A stretch of DNA of 64,000 bases from Empedobacter stercoris (GCF_020281205.1 NZ_JACXZC010000001.1:1-64000); one strand, 5' to 3'; shown: positions 26,293 to 35,397, numbered from the stretch's first letter. Translations and numbers: made by a program. Notes: generated by a model from the sequence alone, not told the origin.

Positions 26293-28137
26293 ATGAGTGA
26301 TATGTTATCAGGAGATATTGTGTTCAATTTACCAAAGAGCCGATCTCAAGCTATCAAAGTAATCGGAGTAGGTGGTGGAGGTAGTAATGCCGTAAACTAC
26401 ATGTTTGAACAAGGAATCGCGGGAGTAGAGTTTGTGATCTGTAACACAGATTCTCAGGCTTTAGCTAACAGTCCAGTTCCAACAAGAATTCAATTAGGAC
26501 AAGCAATAACTGAAGGTTTAGGCGCTGGTGCAAATCCTGAGGTAGGAGAGCAATCTGCTATCGAGAGTATGGATGATGTGAAAGCTGTCTTAGACGAAGG
26601 AACTAAAATGGTTTTTATAACTGCTGGAATGGGTGGTGGTACAGGAACCGGAGCAGCGCCAGTAATTGCTGGTATTGCAAAAGAAATGGATATCTTGACT
26701 GTAGGTATTGTAACAGCGCCATTCTTTTTCGAAGGAAGAATGAGGTTGGAACAAGCTGAAAAAGGTATCGAAAAATTAAGACAAAACGTAGATTCATTAA
26801 TTGTAATCAATAATGATAAATTACGTGAGTTATACGGAAACTTAGGTTTTAAAAATGGTTTCTCTAAAGCTGATGAAGTTTTAACAACAGCGGCAAAAGG
26901 GATTGCAGAAGTTATTACACAACACTACGCAATGAACATCGATTTACGTGATGCACGTACAGTTCTTAAAAACTCTGGTACAGCAATCATGGGATCTGCA
27001 CAAGGTTCTGGTGAAAACAAAGCAAAAGACGCAATTTCTTCTGCTTTAGACTCTCCATTGTTGAATAATAACAAAATTACAGGAGCACGAAATGTGTTGT
27101 TATTAATTTTATCTGGTAATAATGAAATTACAATGGATGAAATTGGAGTAATCAATGATTACATTCAACAAGAAGCAGGTAATAGCGCAAATATCATCAT
27201 GGGTATTGGCGAAGATTTAGATTTAGGCGATTCTATCTCTGTAACTGTTGTTGCAACTGGTTTTCCTACAGAAGATCAAGCATATACAGGAAAAGAAGAA
27301 CAAAAAATTATTCACACTTTAGAGGAAGAACAACCGATTAATAAGACGTTATCTGTAGAGCAACCTTTTGTAAATCGAGTAAAACCGATGACATTAGACT
27401 TTGGTCGTTCTAATGCTTCTCAACAAGCGCCACAACAAAATCAAACGCCAGAAGCGCCTCAAAAGAACTATCGTGATGCAGATGTTAATCAAAGTTTTCA
27501 ACAACAAACTTATCACAATACTCCAGTTGAATCTTTTGAAGAAAATAACTCTCCAAAACGATACGTTTTAGATGATGTTGAGGATGAGTCAGTGCAAGAA
27601 AAACATTCTTACGACGACTTTGAACCACGTTTGAAATCTGATTTTAACCGTACGCAAGAGCCATCGAATAATGCAAATAATAATCAAACATATAATTCAT
27701 ATTCAAATCCTGTAGCTTCAGAACAATCTAATTATCCTCAAAATAATTATGCTGGATACCAAGCTCCTCAAAATAATGGATATGGAAATGTAGAACCGAT
27801 TCAATCAAATGTATCGCAGTCAACAGCTTCGCAAATAGAACATGTTCAAGTTGCTGTAGATCCATTTAATCAACCAATCGAACAGTCTAATGACCCTGAA
27901 TTGAATAGTATGATTGAAGAGAGAAGAAATCGTTTGAAACAATTTAATTTTAAATTTAATAACACGATGACAAACTCTCAGGTAGATGAATATGAGGCCA
28001 TTCCTGCTTACAAACGTCAAGGATTGAATTTATCTGATCGTAATGATAAACAATCATCTGATTTTTCGGTAGGTACAAACCGTAACAACGAAACTCAAAT
28101 TCGTCCAAACAATTTTCTACACGACAACGTAGATTAA
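26293..28137 (+). CDS. ftsZ: Cell-division GTPase FtsZ with long C-terminal linker
   Basis: FtsZ polymerises into the division ring. The tubulin signature GGGTGTG is at 114-120 and the T7 synergy loop NIDLRDARTVL at 215-225. The conserved core ends near residue 330. The roughly 240-residue linker that follows is rich in Gln, Asn, Pro and Ser, and is disordered. The conserved tail EYEAIPAYKRQGLNL near 570-585 would bind FtsA. The total of 614 residues is far longer than E. coli's 383 but usual for Bacteroidota. Unlike many relatives the conserved tail is followed by about 30 more residues. It is the last gene of the operon, ended by a hairpin. Confidence 0.96.
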   Translation: MSDMLSGDIVFNLPKSRSQAIKVIGVGGGGSNAVNYMFEQGIAGVEFVICNTDSQALANSPVPTRIQLGQAITEGLGAGANPEVGEQSAIESMDDVKAVLDEGTKMVFITAGMGGGTGTGAAPVIAGIAKEMDILTVGIVTAPFFFEGRMRLEQAEKGIEKLRQNVDSLIVINNDKLRELYGNLGFKNGFSKADEVLTTAAKGIAEVITQHYAMNIDLRDARTVLKNSGTAIMGSAQGSGENKAKDAISSALDSPLLNNNKITGARNVLLLILSGNNEITMDEIGVINDYIQQEAGNSANIIMGIGEDLDLGDSISVTVVATGFPTEDQAYTGKEEQKIIHTLEEEQPINKTLSVEQPFVNRVKPMTLDFGRSNASQQAPQQNQTPEAPQKNYRDADVNQSFQQQTYHNTPVESFEENNSPKRYVLDDVEDESVQEKHSYDDFEPRLKSDFNRTQEPSNNANNNQTYNSYSNPVASEQSNYPQNNYAGYQAPQNNGYGNVEPIQSNVSQSTASQIEHVQVAVDPFNQPIEQSNDPELNSMIEERRNRLKQFNFKFNNTMTNSQVDEYEAIPAYKRQGLNLSDRNDKQSSDFSVGTNRNNETQIRPNNFLHDNVD

Positions 28138-28171
28138 TAAAGGATCACTCGTAAAAAATATTCTTATTATA

Positions 28172-28208
28172 GAAAAGGTTCATTGCTTTTGCGATGAGCC
28201 TTTTTTTG
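28172..28208 (+). terminator. Intrinsic terminator closing the dcw operon
   Basis: A 12-bp stem with two or three G-T pairs (aaggttcattgc 28174-28185 against gcgatgagcctt) is followed by seven T. Confidence 0.75.
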
Positions 28209-28238
28209 TCTTAAATTTGTAGTCTAAAAGCAAAACAA

Positions 28239-28691
28239 ATGAATTTAGAAACTCAAATAATGGCACAGTTAAAAGAAGCGATGAAAGCTAAAAATACTGT
28301 TGCTTTAGAAGCTTTAAGAGCTGTAAAATCTGAATTATTATTAGCTAAAACATCTGGAGCTAATGGTGATTTATCAGAAGATCAAGAAATTGCTTTATTA
28401 CAAAAACTTGTAAAACAACGTAAAGAAGCTGCTGAACAATTTGAAGCAAATGGACGTGTAGAATTAGCGGAAAAAGAATTGGCACAAGCAGAAGTTATTC
28501 AACAATTTTTACCCGCCCAATTAACAGACGAAGAGTTAACAGCTGTAATTCAAGAAATAGTGACTAAAGTTGGCGCTACTTCACCTAAAGATATGGGAAA
28601 AGTAATGGGAGCTGCATCATCTCAATTAGCTGGTAAAGCAGAAGGAAAGTTAATTTCAGCTAAAGTAAAAGATATTTTAGCAAGTTTATAA
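28239..28691 (+). CDS. GatB/YqeY domain-containing protein
   Basis: This 150-residue protein is a stand-alone YqeY. It shows the family segments EAMKAKNTVALEALRAVKSELLLAKT, LLQKLVKQRKEAAEQFEANGR, EKELAQAEVIQQFLPAQLT and the C-terminal GKAEGKLISAKVKDIL. The domain resembles the tail of GatB and may bind tRNA, but no clear cellular role is established. Location right after ftsZ is conserved in Flavobacteriia. A terminator on each side makes it a single-gene unit. Confidence 0.92.
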   Translation: MNLETQIMAQLKEAMKAKNTVALEALRAVKSELLLAKTSGANGDLSEDQEIALLQKLVKQRKEAAEQFEANGRVELAEKELAQAEVIQQFLPAQLTDEELTAVIQEIVTKVGATSPKDMGKVMGAASSQLAGKAEGKLISAKVKDILASL

Positions 28692-28718
28692 TTGATTTTT
28701 AAATCGTTAAAAATTAAG

Positions 28719-28753
28719 AAAAAGGTAAAGTCTTATAGGCTTTACCTTTTTTA
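28719..28753 (+). terminator. Intrinsic terminator after the YqeY gene
   Basis: The arms aaaggtaaag and ctttaccttt pair around a short loop and a T run follows at 28747-28753. Confidence 0.75.
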
Positions 28754-29015
28754 TTTCTCAATTTGATAAATATCTTTAAATTATATAAATATATTATATT
28801 TTGAAAAACAATTATATATCCGATTTAAACGAATAATTGCCAAAAAAATTAGGATTATTACTTTATTTTAACATTAAATTAACAAATCGCTGTAAGTAAC
28901 ATTATAAGTAAAACACAGGAGATTTAAGAATTAAAAATCAATGGATTAGAATAATTCTAAATAAGAAGGTGTTTATACCCTTAAATTTGCAAAGTAAATC
29001 AGAAAAATCTAAAGG
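28754..29015 (+). promoter_or_regulatory. AT-rich upstream region and promoter of rlpA-like gene
   Basis: About 260 very AT-rich bases without a gene. TAAATTTG at 28982-28989 matches the Bacteroidetes -7 box and lies 27 bases before the start codon. A purine-rich aaagg at 29011-29015 abuts ATG 29016. No clear -33 TTTG is seen at the usual spacing, and no RNA structure is obvious in the rest. Confidence 0.5.
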
Positions 29016-29537
29016 ATGACGAAAAGCATTACAGCGTTTATAGCAATGTTAATGATTTTTCCAATAGCAAATGCTGATGGTAAAATTTTTAAGGAATCGG
29101 GTATTAATGAAGCAATTATTGTACCAGCTTCTGAGAAAAGATTTAGTAATGATGTTGATAATGATACCATCAAACAAGATACATTATCAATTGAAGATGA
29201 AAAGTTGGTTGGAGAACTTATCGAGAGTAGTGCTCGAAAAATCTCGACAGGAGTTGTTTCTTGGTATGGAGACAAATTCCACGGACGCAAGACAGCTAGT
29301 GGTGAAAAGTATGACAAACACGAACTTACAGCTGCCCATAAGTCTTTACCATTTGGTACGAAAGTAAAAGTTACGAATATCAGAAATGGTAAATCTGTGG
29401 TTGTAGAAATCAACGACAGAGGTCCATACGCTAAATCTAGAGTTTTAGACTTAAGTCAAGCTGCATTCAGCGAAATCGGTCACACCAATACAGGAGTGAT
29501 GAAAGTTGAATATGAAATTATCAAAAGCGAAGACTAA
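29016..29537 (+). CDS. RlpA-family septal ring lytic transglycosylase-like protein
   Basis: This 173-residue secreted protein has a signal peptide (MTKSITAFIAMLMIFPIANA) and a low-complexity acidic spacer. A double-psi beta-barrel (about 77-171) begins GVVSWYGDKFHGRKTASGEKYD and contains AAHKSLPFGTKVKVTN and the conserved NDRGP at 133-137. RlpA cleaves naked glycan strands in some bacteria, and the Asp of NDRGP is part of the active site. There is no SPOR domain and no lipobox Cys, so septal targeting as in E. coli is uncertain. Confidence 0.88.
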   Translation: MTKSITAFIAMLMIFPIANADGKIFKESGINEAIIVPASEKRFSNDVDNDTIKQDTLSIEDEKLVGELIESSARKISTGVVSWYGDKFHGRKTASGEKYDKHELTAAHKSLPFGTKVKVTNIRNGKSVVVEINDRGPYAKSRVLDLSQAAFSEIGHTNTGVMKVEYEIIKSED

Positions 29538-29565
29538 AAAAAGGCTAAGATGTTCAGAAAAAATA

Positions 29566-29600
29566 AAAAGGTTTGAGAAATATTTCTCAAACCTTTTTTA
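29566..29600 (+). terminator. Intrinsic terminator after the rlpA-like gene
   Basis: Fifteen-base complementary arms (aaaaggtttgagaaa and its complement) with a 4-5-base loop are followed by six T. Confidence 0.85.
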
Positions 29601-29711
29601 TTATGTTCATATGTAAAAAAATGCTACTGAAGATTTTAACTTAAATATATATAAAATATACTTTTTTATACTTCTAATTTTAATAGCTTTACATCTTAAT
29701 TTACTTTACGA

Positions 29712-30248
29712 TTGGATCAGGACATATCAACTTTTATACGAGATAAAAAATTAGAAGAAGCTTTTAAATTAATTGTGAAAGAATATCACCAGAAGGTTTA
29801 TTGGCAGATACGTCGCATGGTTTTGATTCATGAAGATGCGGACGATGTGTCGCAGAATGTATTTATAAAGGTTTATCAAAACTTGGATTCTTTTAAAAAT
29901 GAGTCAAAATTTTCGACATGGATTTTTAGAATTGCGTATAATGAAACCATAAATTTTATTCATAAAAATGCAAAAGAAAGAAATGTTTCGTACGATGATT
30001 ATTCGATGAATGTCGCCAATAATTTGTCTTCTGATGTATATTTTACAGGTGATGAAATTCAACAAAAGTTACAAGAAGCAATTGCAAGTTTGCCAGAAAA
30101 ACAACGTACAGTTTTTTTGATGAAATATTACGAAGAATTGAAGTATGAACAAATTTCTGAAATCTTAGGAACATCGGTAGGAGCACTCAAAGCATCCTAC
30201 CACCATGCAGTGACAAAGATTAAAGAATTTTTAGAACTTGAAGATTAA
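29712..30248 (+). CDS. ECF-type RNA polymerase sigma factor
   Basis: The 178-residue sigma-70 family protein has region 2 (about 15-90: EDADDVSQNVFIKVYQNLDSF, then KFSTWIFRIAYNETINFI) and region 4 (about 118-170: LPEKQRTVFLMKYYEELKYEQISEILGTSVGALKASYHHAVTKI). Region 3 is absent, which makes it group 4 (ECF). The apparent start is TTG 29712; no ATG is suitably placed. The next gene may encode its partner. The stress or signal it answers is unknown. Confidence 0.9.
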   Translation: MDQDISTFIRDKKLEEAFKLIVKEYHQKVYWQIRRMVLIHEDADDVSQNVFIKVYQNLDSFKNESKFSTWIFRIAYNETINFIHKNAKERNVSYDDYSMNVANNLSSDVYFTGDEIQQKLQEAIASLPEKQRTVFLMKYYEELKYEQISEILGTSVGALKASYHHAVTKIKEFLELED

Positions 30249-30281
30249 ACCTTTTTTTAATTTTATTGTCTAAGTGGTGAT

Positions 30282-30686
30282 ATGAAGAATGATTTAAAAA
30301 ATAATTTTAAAGTTCCTGATCATTATTTCGATGATTTGCAGAATGAACTATATCTGAATTCTTTCAAACAAAAAGAAAATTTAACTGTACCGAATCAATA
30401 TTTTAATGATTTGGAAGAGAATATAATTGCTAAAACAATCAATAAAAAAGAAACAAAAGTTATCCATTTTACTAAGTGGTGGGCAGTTGCTTGTTTAATT
30501 TTTATTGCTTTAATTGCTCTTCCTTTTATGATTAATTCTTCTCAAAAATCACAAGAAGTTGTTGATACAAAAACGGAGATTCAGGTTTATGAAAAAATTT
30601 ATGATTCGTATATAGTAAGTGATCAAAATAAAAAATCGTCCAATGTAACATTAGACGATTCTGATTTTGTTTTATATAATTATTAA
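30282..30686 (+). CDS. Single-pass membrane protein, possible anti-sigma partner
   Basis: The 134-residue protein is not recognised by family. Its N-terminal half has a short motif repeated twice, VPDHYFDDLQ at 11-20 and VPNQYFNDLE at 36-45. One membrane helix follows at about 66-84 (WWAVACLIFIALIALPFMI), then a short exterior tail. It lies 33 bases after an ECF sigma gene. That topology, cytosolic N-terminus plus one helix, fits an anti-sigma factor, but there is no zinc-binding HxxxCxxC motif. The role is inference from position. Confidence 0.6.
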   Translation: MKNDLKNNFKVPDHYFDDLQNELYLNSFKQKENLTVPNQYFNDLEENIIAKTINKKETKVIHFTKWWAVACLIFIALIALPFMINSSQKSQEVVDTKTEIQVYEKIYDSYIVSDQNKKSSNVTLDDSDFVLYNY

Positions 30687-30693
30687 GAAATTT

Positions 30694-30990
30694 TTAAATA
30701 ATTTCTGCGCTCAAACCTCGGTTCAATAACTCTGTGCATCGAGGTTTTAAATCTTCTAATTCACCAGTCAATACTTCGCATTTACCTTTGTAATGAATTA
30801 AAATCGAACATTGTTCTGCTTGTTCTGGTGTATGTTCACAAACATCAATTAACGATTCGATTACCCAATCAAATGTATTCACATCATCATTGTAAACGAT
30901 AATTTGATACTTGTGCGATTCTTGCTCCAATACATCAACAGCCGAATCTTTTTCCGTTTCCCATAGAGGTTGCGTTGCGTATTTTATCAT
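30694..30990 (-). CDS. clpS: ATP-dependent Clp protease adaptor ClpS
   Basis: ClpS delivers N-degron substrates to ClpA/ClpC-ClpP. The 98-residue protein has the core YNDDVNTFDWVIESL (substrate pocket and the NDD/T element), HTPEQAEQCSILIHYKGKCEV and ELEDLKPRCTELLNRGLSAEI. It follows prmA by 6 bases on the same strand, an arrangement common in Bacteroidota. The convergent upstream gene ends only 7 bases away. An AT-rich 7-bp palindrome spanning the two stops is the only terminator-like sequence between them. Confidence 0.93.
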   Translation of the reverse strand: MIKYATQPLWETEKDSAVDVLEQESHKYQIIVYNDDVNTFDWVIESLIDVCEHTPEQAEQCSILIHYKGKCEVLTGELEDLKPRCTELLNRGLSAEII

Positions 30991-30996
30991 ATCATT

Positions 30997-31824
30997 TTAT
31001 TTTTTGAAATGCAGTGCAATCCACTCATTTCGTTGTTTTTTAGATACAAATTTTAAACCATTTTCGGTACAGAAAGTCAAGATGTCATCAAAATCTTGTT
31101 CCATTAAACCACTTAAGAATAAATCACCATTTTCGTTCAATACATTAATATAAGAAGGAATTTGGCTGATTAAAATATTTTTGTTGATATTGGCTAAAAT
31201 AACGTCAAATTGTTTGCTTCCTAACAATGAATTATCTCCCATTTTGGCATCCAAACTTACACCATTTCGTTTTCCATTTTCGATAGAGTTTTCAACAGCC
31301 CATTCATCAATATCAATGCATTCTGCATAGTTTGCACCACGCTTCATTCCTAAAATTGCAAGAATAGAAGTTCCACAGCCCATGTCCAAAATGTCTTTTC
31401 CTGTAAATTCAGTTTCCAAGATATATTCTACCATCAAATGTGTTGTAGAATGGTGCCCTGTTCCAAACGACATTTTTGGTTGAATGATAATTTCGTACGG
31501 AATATTTTCTACTGTTTCGTGGAATTCGGCACGAATTAAACATTGATCATTTACTAAAATTGGTGTGAAATTTTCTTCCCACGTTGCATTCCAATTTTGT
31601 TGTTCGATTTCTTGACGCGTATAGGAAAAATCAATGTTCTCTATAGAATCGATTACTTCTTTTACATCATCAATATTTTCTTCTGTTTTTGGCATGTAAG
31701 CATCAAAACCTTCCTCGTTTTCAACAAAACTTTCAAAAGGTAATTCAGAAATCATTGCAATAATAATTTCATTAAAAGGCTCTACTACCGCAACTTTAAA
31801 TTTATATTCGATATAATTTGTCAT
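30997..31824 (-). CDS. prmA: Ribosomal protein L11 methyltransferase PrmA
   Basis: PrmA trimethylates ribosomal protein L11 with SAM. The protein has an N-terminal substrate-recognition domain and a methyltransferase domain with QPKMSFGTGHHSTT at 116-128 and DMGCGTSILAI at 147-157. I use ATG 31824 (MTNYIEYKFKV, 275 residues) because the 7 residues before it from 31845 look unlike the family. It is coupled to clpS. Confidence 0.92.
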   Translation of the reverse strand: MTNYIEYKFKVAVVEPFNEIIIAMISELPFESFVENEEGFDAYMPKTEENIDDVKEVIDSIENIDFSYTRQEIEQQNWNATWEENFTPILVNDQCLIRAEFHETVENIPYEIIIQPKMSFGTGHHSTTHLMVEYILETEFTGKDILDMGCGTSILAILGMKRGANYAECIDIDEWAVENSIENGKRNGVSLDAKMGDNSLLGSKQFDVILANINKNILISQIPSYINVLNENGDLFLSGLMEQDFDDILTFCTENGLKFVSKKQRNEWIALHFKK

Positions 31825-31896
31825 AAAAAATATGGAAAACATCAAATTATTTTCCGATGCAAATTTACGATTTTTAAAATTAACTTGTCAATGAGA

Positions 31897-32613
31897 TTAT
31901 TTCGTAATAGAAAAGTTCTTTAGACCAACCATCATTTCCCGTTTTCCAGGAGGTCCTGGACGTTTATGCACGATATAACCCAAATCTTTTAACCCTCTTT
32001 TAATACTCCCTTTTGCAGCATAAGTAGTGAAAATAGCAGAGTTTTTAGTGACAGAATCTACGATTTCTAATAATTCTTTTTCCCATAATTCGGGTTGAAC
32101 ACGCGAACCAAAAGCATCGAAATAAACTAAATCGACGTTTTTTTCTTGAATATTTTTGAGATTGAAAAAATCTTCTTCCACTTTTTTGAATTCAAAATAA
32201 GGTGAAATCTTGTGCCATTTTTCCCAATTAGAATCAAATAATAGCTGATAATATTCTAAAAACTCTGTTTTACGATCTTCTAATTCAGGATAAAGTTTAA
32301 ACACATTTTCAAAATAATTAACCAACTCAAATTCCTCCTTAGAAACCGGAAACTTTTCGATTCCAACATATTGCACAGAAATTTTATTTTTCTCTGCTTC
32401 TATTAAAGTGATAAACGAATTTAATCCCGTTCCTAATCCAATTTCTAAAATTTTAATAAAATCTTTTGTTTCTTTAAAATGATGTAATCCATTTTGAATA
32501 AATACATGAAAAGCCTCTTGTACAGCGCCATGTTTGGAATGATAAGATTCATCCCAATCTTCAATATAGATGGTTTTTGAACCGTCTTCAGTTTCTTGAA
32601 TAATTCTTTTCAT
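31897..32613 (-). CDS. mnmD: tRNA 5-methylaminomethyl-2-thiouridine methyltransferase MnmD
   Basis: This 238-residue protein is the stand-alone methyltransferase half of MnmC. It has EIGLGTGLNSFITL for SAM binding and DAFGSRVQPELW, close to the family's FxPxxNPxLW segment. The end reads RRGLKDLGYIVHKRPGPPGKREMM. It would methylate nm5s2U34 of tRNA wobble uridine. The oxidase half of MnmC is absent, as in other bacteria that use MnmD. The gene runs toward prmA with a 72-base gap. Confidence 0.85.
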   Translation of the reverse strand: MKRIIQETEDGSKTIYIEDWDESYHSKHGAVQEAFHVFIQNGLHHFKETKDFIKILEIGLGTGLNSFITLIEAEKNKISVQYVGIEKFPVSKEEFELVNYFENVFKLYPELEDRKTEFLEYYQLLFDSNWEKWHKISPYFEFKKVEEDFFNLKNIQEKNVDLVYFDAFGSRVQPELWEKELLEIVDSVTKNSAIFTTYAAKGSIKRGLKDLGYIVHKRPGPPGKREMMVGLKNFSITK

Positions 32614-32693
32614 CGTCGAAAGTTATGATATTTATTATGAAAAAGTGCAAATAAAATGTACCTTTGATAAGCACAAACAAAATATATCGTAAA

Positions 32694-33755
32694 ATGATTA
32701 TAGAAAAAATTGCTGAATCTAAATTCAATGATTCAGTTTTCGACTCTACTGTTTTTGGTAAAGAGTTTACAGACCATATGTTAATCGCGCACTACAAAGA
32801 TGGTAAGTGGGATGAGCCTAAAATTGTACCTTATGGTCCAATTTCGATGACTCCAGCAGCGATGTCTTTCCATTATGGACAAACAATTTTTGAAGGAATG
32901 AAAGCTTACAAGAATGATGAAGAAGAAGTGTTTATCTTCCGTCCTGAGAAAAATTTTGAGCGTTTTAATCTTTCTGCTGCTCGTCTTAATATGCCTCAAA
33001 TTCCAAAAGAAATTTTTATTGATGGTTTAAAAACTATTATTGATTTAGATCGTCAATGGGTACCAAAAGATTACGGAACGTCTTTATACATTCGTCCTGT
33101 AATGTTTGCGACAGAAGAAGCAGTTTCTGCAAGAGCATCTAATGAATTCATCTTTGCTATTTTATTGGCTTATGCTCCTAATTATTACGACAAACCTTTA
33201 TCAGTTAAAATTGCTGATTACTACAGCCGTTCTGCCCAAGGAGGTGTTGGTTTTGCAAAATGTGGTGGAAATTATGCGGGATCTTTCTTCCCAACTTCAG
33301 AAGCACAAAAAGATGGATATGATCAGGTAATTTGGACAGATTCTATCGAGCATAAATACATCGAAGAAGCAGGAACAATGAATGTAATGGTACGTATCGG
33401 AAACAAAATTTTAACTGCGCCAACTTCAGAGCGTATTTTGAATGGTGTAACGCGTGATTCAGTTTTGACGTTAGCTAAAGATAATGGATATGAAGTTGAA
33501 GTACGCCCTGTCGAAGTACAAGAGTTATATGATGCATACAAATCCGGAGAATTAAAAGAAGTATTTGGTTGTGGAACTGCTGTTGTTATTACGCAGTATG
33601 ATGCAGTAGGATTTGGAGAAGAGCGTGCGCAATTACCTACTTTAGCGGAAGAAGATTCTTTTGCTTTACAATTGAAAAAGAAATTAAAAGATATTCAGTA
33701 CGGATTAGCGAATGATCCTTACGGATGGAGAATTAAAATAGAAAAACAAGCTTAA
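32694..33755 (+). CDS. ilvE: Branched-chain amino acid aminotransferase
   Basis: IlvE interconverts branched-chain amino acids and 2-oxo acids. It is a fold-type IV PLP enzyme: the PLP Lys is K189 in GFAKCGGNYAGS, and SARASNEFIFAILL and EEAGTMNVMV follow. The C-terminal GCGTAVVITQ completes the pocket. ATG 32694 gives 353 residues; an in-frame ATG at 32664 would add an odd 10 residues. A TACCTTTG box at 32659-32666 could be the -7 element. A strong terminator follows. Confidence 0.95.
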   Translation: MIIEKIAESKFNDSVFDSTVFGKEFTDHMLIAHYKDGKWDEPKIVPYGPISMTPAAMSFHYGQTIFEGMKAYKNDEEEVFIFRPEKNFERFNLSAARLNMPQIPKEIFIDGLKTIIDLDRQWVPKDYGTSLYIRPVMFATEEAVSARASNEFIFAILLAYAPNYYDKPLSVKIADYYSRSAQGGVGFAKCGGNYAGSFFPTSEAQKDGYDQVIWTDSIEHKYIEEAGTMNVMVRIGNKILTAPTSERILNGVTRDSVLTLAKDNGYEVEVRPVEVQELYDAYKSGELKEVFGCGTAVVITQYDAVGFGEERAQLPTLAEEDSFALQLKKKLKDIQYGLANDPYGWRIKIEKQA

Positions 33756-33785
33756 TTTATTTTTAAGTAAATTTTTTTAAAAATT

Positions 33786-33817
33786 TAAGCTGACAATTTG
33801 ATTGTCAGCTTTTTTTG
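33786..33817 (+). terminator. Intrinsic terminator after ilvE
   Basis: The arms aagctgacaat (33787-33797) and attgtcagctt (33801-33811) are perfectly complementary, with seven T following. Confidence 0.9.
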
Positions 33818-33862
33818 GCACGATATTTAATATTATGTTATACAAAGTACTATATTTGTAAA

Positions 33863-34885
33863 ATGAATGGACTACAAAAATTTTTAATCATCTGTTCGGG
33901 GAGTAGCTTTGAACTCTTGAAAAAAACACCTACTGATATAAACAAACATATAGGTATCGGGGGTGTCATCTTATTTACGGGGATTTTGGCTGCTTTGTCA
34001 GCGGGTTATGCCTTAAATACAGTTTTTGATAATATATATGCAGCAACTGGATTTGGATTATTGTGGGGATTGATGATTTTTAATCTTGACCGTTATATTG
34101 TAACCTCGATGAAGAAATCAGGGAGCCTTTTCCGTCAGTTTTTTATTGCTTTACCACGTATTTTGGTTGCCATTTTGTTAGGTATTGTCATTTCGAAACC
34201 GTTAGAATTAAAAATCTTCGAGAAAGAAATTAACAAGCAATTAAATGTTATTGTCAATCGAAATAAAGCTGAATTACAAAAAGGAATTGATGCACGTTAT
34301 GCAGAATTAGGAACTCCTTTTTTGAATGAAAGAAAAGAAATTTATGCTCAAATTGATCAATTAAGAGCTGAATATAATACAGCTTCTACAGAATTGGAAA
34401 AAGAAGTTGTAGGAACACAAACAGAAACAACAACAGGTCGTGAAGGTTATGGGCCAAATGCCAAACGAAAGGCAGAATTGAAAAAACAAAAAGCTGCCGA
34501 AATCGAAACCTATATTCAACAATCTTCGCCTCGTTTAGCAGAGATTAACAAAGAATTAGATCGATTGAATGTTGCAAAAGAGAAAGAAATTGATGCGGCT
34601 AAACCAACGGAAGAAAATTACAACGGATTTGCAGCTCGTATGCAGGCTTTAGATGAATTATCTACAACAAACGCTATTTTAGGAACTGCCGCTATTTTTA
34701 TTGCTCTTGTTTTTATTTCATTAGAAACAGCTCCTGTTTTAGTGAAATTAATCGCACCAAAAGGTCCATATGACTTTTTATTAGAAAAACACGAATACAG
34801 TTTTAAGATTTTTAGTCAAGAATCCATTCAGATTATGGATATCAAATCTGAAAAACGATTAAAACACGAATTAGAAAAAGTATAA
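33863..34885 (+). CDS. DUF4407 domain-containing membrane protein
   Basis: I take ATG 33863 (MNGLQKFLIICSGSS); the 16 residues before it from 33815 overlap the upstream promoter-like TATATTTG (33851-33858). The 340-residue protein has three N-terminal hydrophobic segments (about 25-115), then a roughly 130-residue coiled coil rich in Glu, Lys and Ala (QIDQLRAEYNTASTELEKEV). A final membrane helix lies near 270-290 (AILGTAAIFIALVFISLETA). This layout fits DUF4407, a Bacteroidota/Actinobacteria membrane family of unknown function. The start is only about 5 bases from the -7 box, so the mRNA may be nearly leaderless. Confidence 0.8.
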   Translation: MNGLQKFLIICSGSSFELLKKTPTDINKHIGIGGVILFTGILAALSAGYALNTVFDNIYAATGFGLLWGLMIFNLDRYIVTSMKKSGSLFRQFFIALPRILVAILLGIVISKPLELKIFEKEINKQLNVIVNRNKAELQKGIDARYAELGTPFLNERKEIYAQIDQLRAEYNTASTELEKEVVGTQTETTTGREGYGPNAKRKAELKKQKAAEIETYIQQSSPRLAEINKELDRLNVAKEKEIDAAKPTEENYNGFAARMQALDELSTTNAILGTAAIFIALVFISLETAPVLVKLIAPKGPYDFLLEKHEYSFKIFSQESIQIMDIKSEKRLKHELEKV

Positions 34886-34890
34886 AATCA

Positions 34891-34925
34891 AAAAAAGTAA
34901 CTTCCATTTGAAGTTACTTTTTTAA
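34891..34925 (+). terminator. Intrinsic terminator after the DUF4407 gene
   Basis: Thirteen-base arms (34892-34904 and 34910-34922) pair around a 5-base loop, with T residues following. Confidence 0.85.
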
Positions 34926-34938
34926 TTTTGCATGATAT

Positions 34939-35367
34939 ATGGAAAGTTATAAAATAGAAATTTACGGAGAAGACGAAAACCAAATTCAACGAATGGAAGA
35001 GGTAATCGCTCCTATAAAAGATATACAAGATTATTTTTGGAAATTACTTTGGATTGATGGCGAAAGTGAGACGGATGAATATTCTGTTTTCGAATTGCAA
35101 GAAGTGATCGATCAACAAGAAGGGATTTTTGTAGAATATGACCAATTAGAAAGTTTGTGTTACAAAATGGAACATGTAACGGAAGCCTTGATTATTGGTG
35201 ATCGAAAAGAAAATAATTTACATGTAAATATTGAGGACGAAAATTTATACGACAACGAAGTTGTATTTGAATTTGTGAAAGATTCGCATTGGCAAATTTT
35301 GACTTCTGATATCAATGTGGTTGATACGTACAAGGTTTTCTTTCCGAATAGTAAAATTATTGAATAG
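34939..35367 (+). CDS. Hypothetical acidic protein
   Basis: I do not recognise this 142-residue protein. It is strongly acidic, with no signal peptide or membrane helix, and begins MESYKIEIYGEDENQIQ. It contains DIQDYFWKLLWIDGES and ends DTYKVFFPNSKIIE. Codon use matches neighbouring housekeeping genes. It lies between a terminator and the toxin-antitoxin pair and may be a single-gene unit. Confidence 0.6.
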   Translation: MESYKIEIYGEDENQIQRMEEVIAPIKDIQDYFWKLLWIDGESETDEYSVFELQEVIDQQEGIFVEYDQLESLCYKMEHVTEALIIGDRKENNLHVNIEDENLYDNEVVFEFVKDSHWQILTSDINVVDTYKVFFPNSKIIE

Positions 35368-35397
35368 TATTTTGTAATTTAGTATAAATCATTCAAA

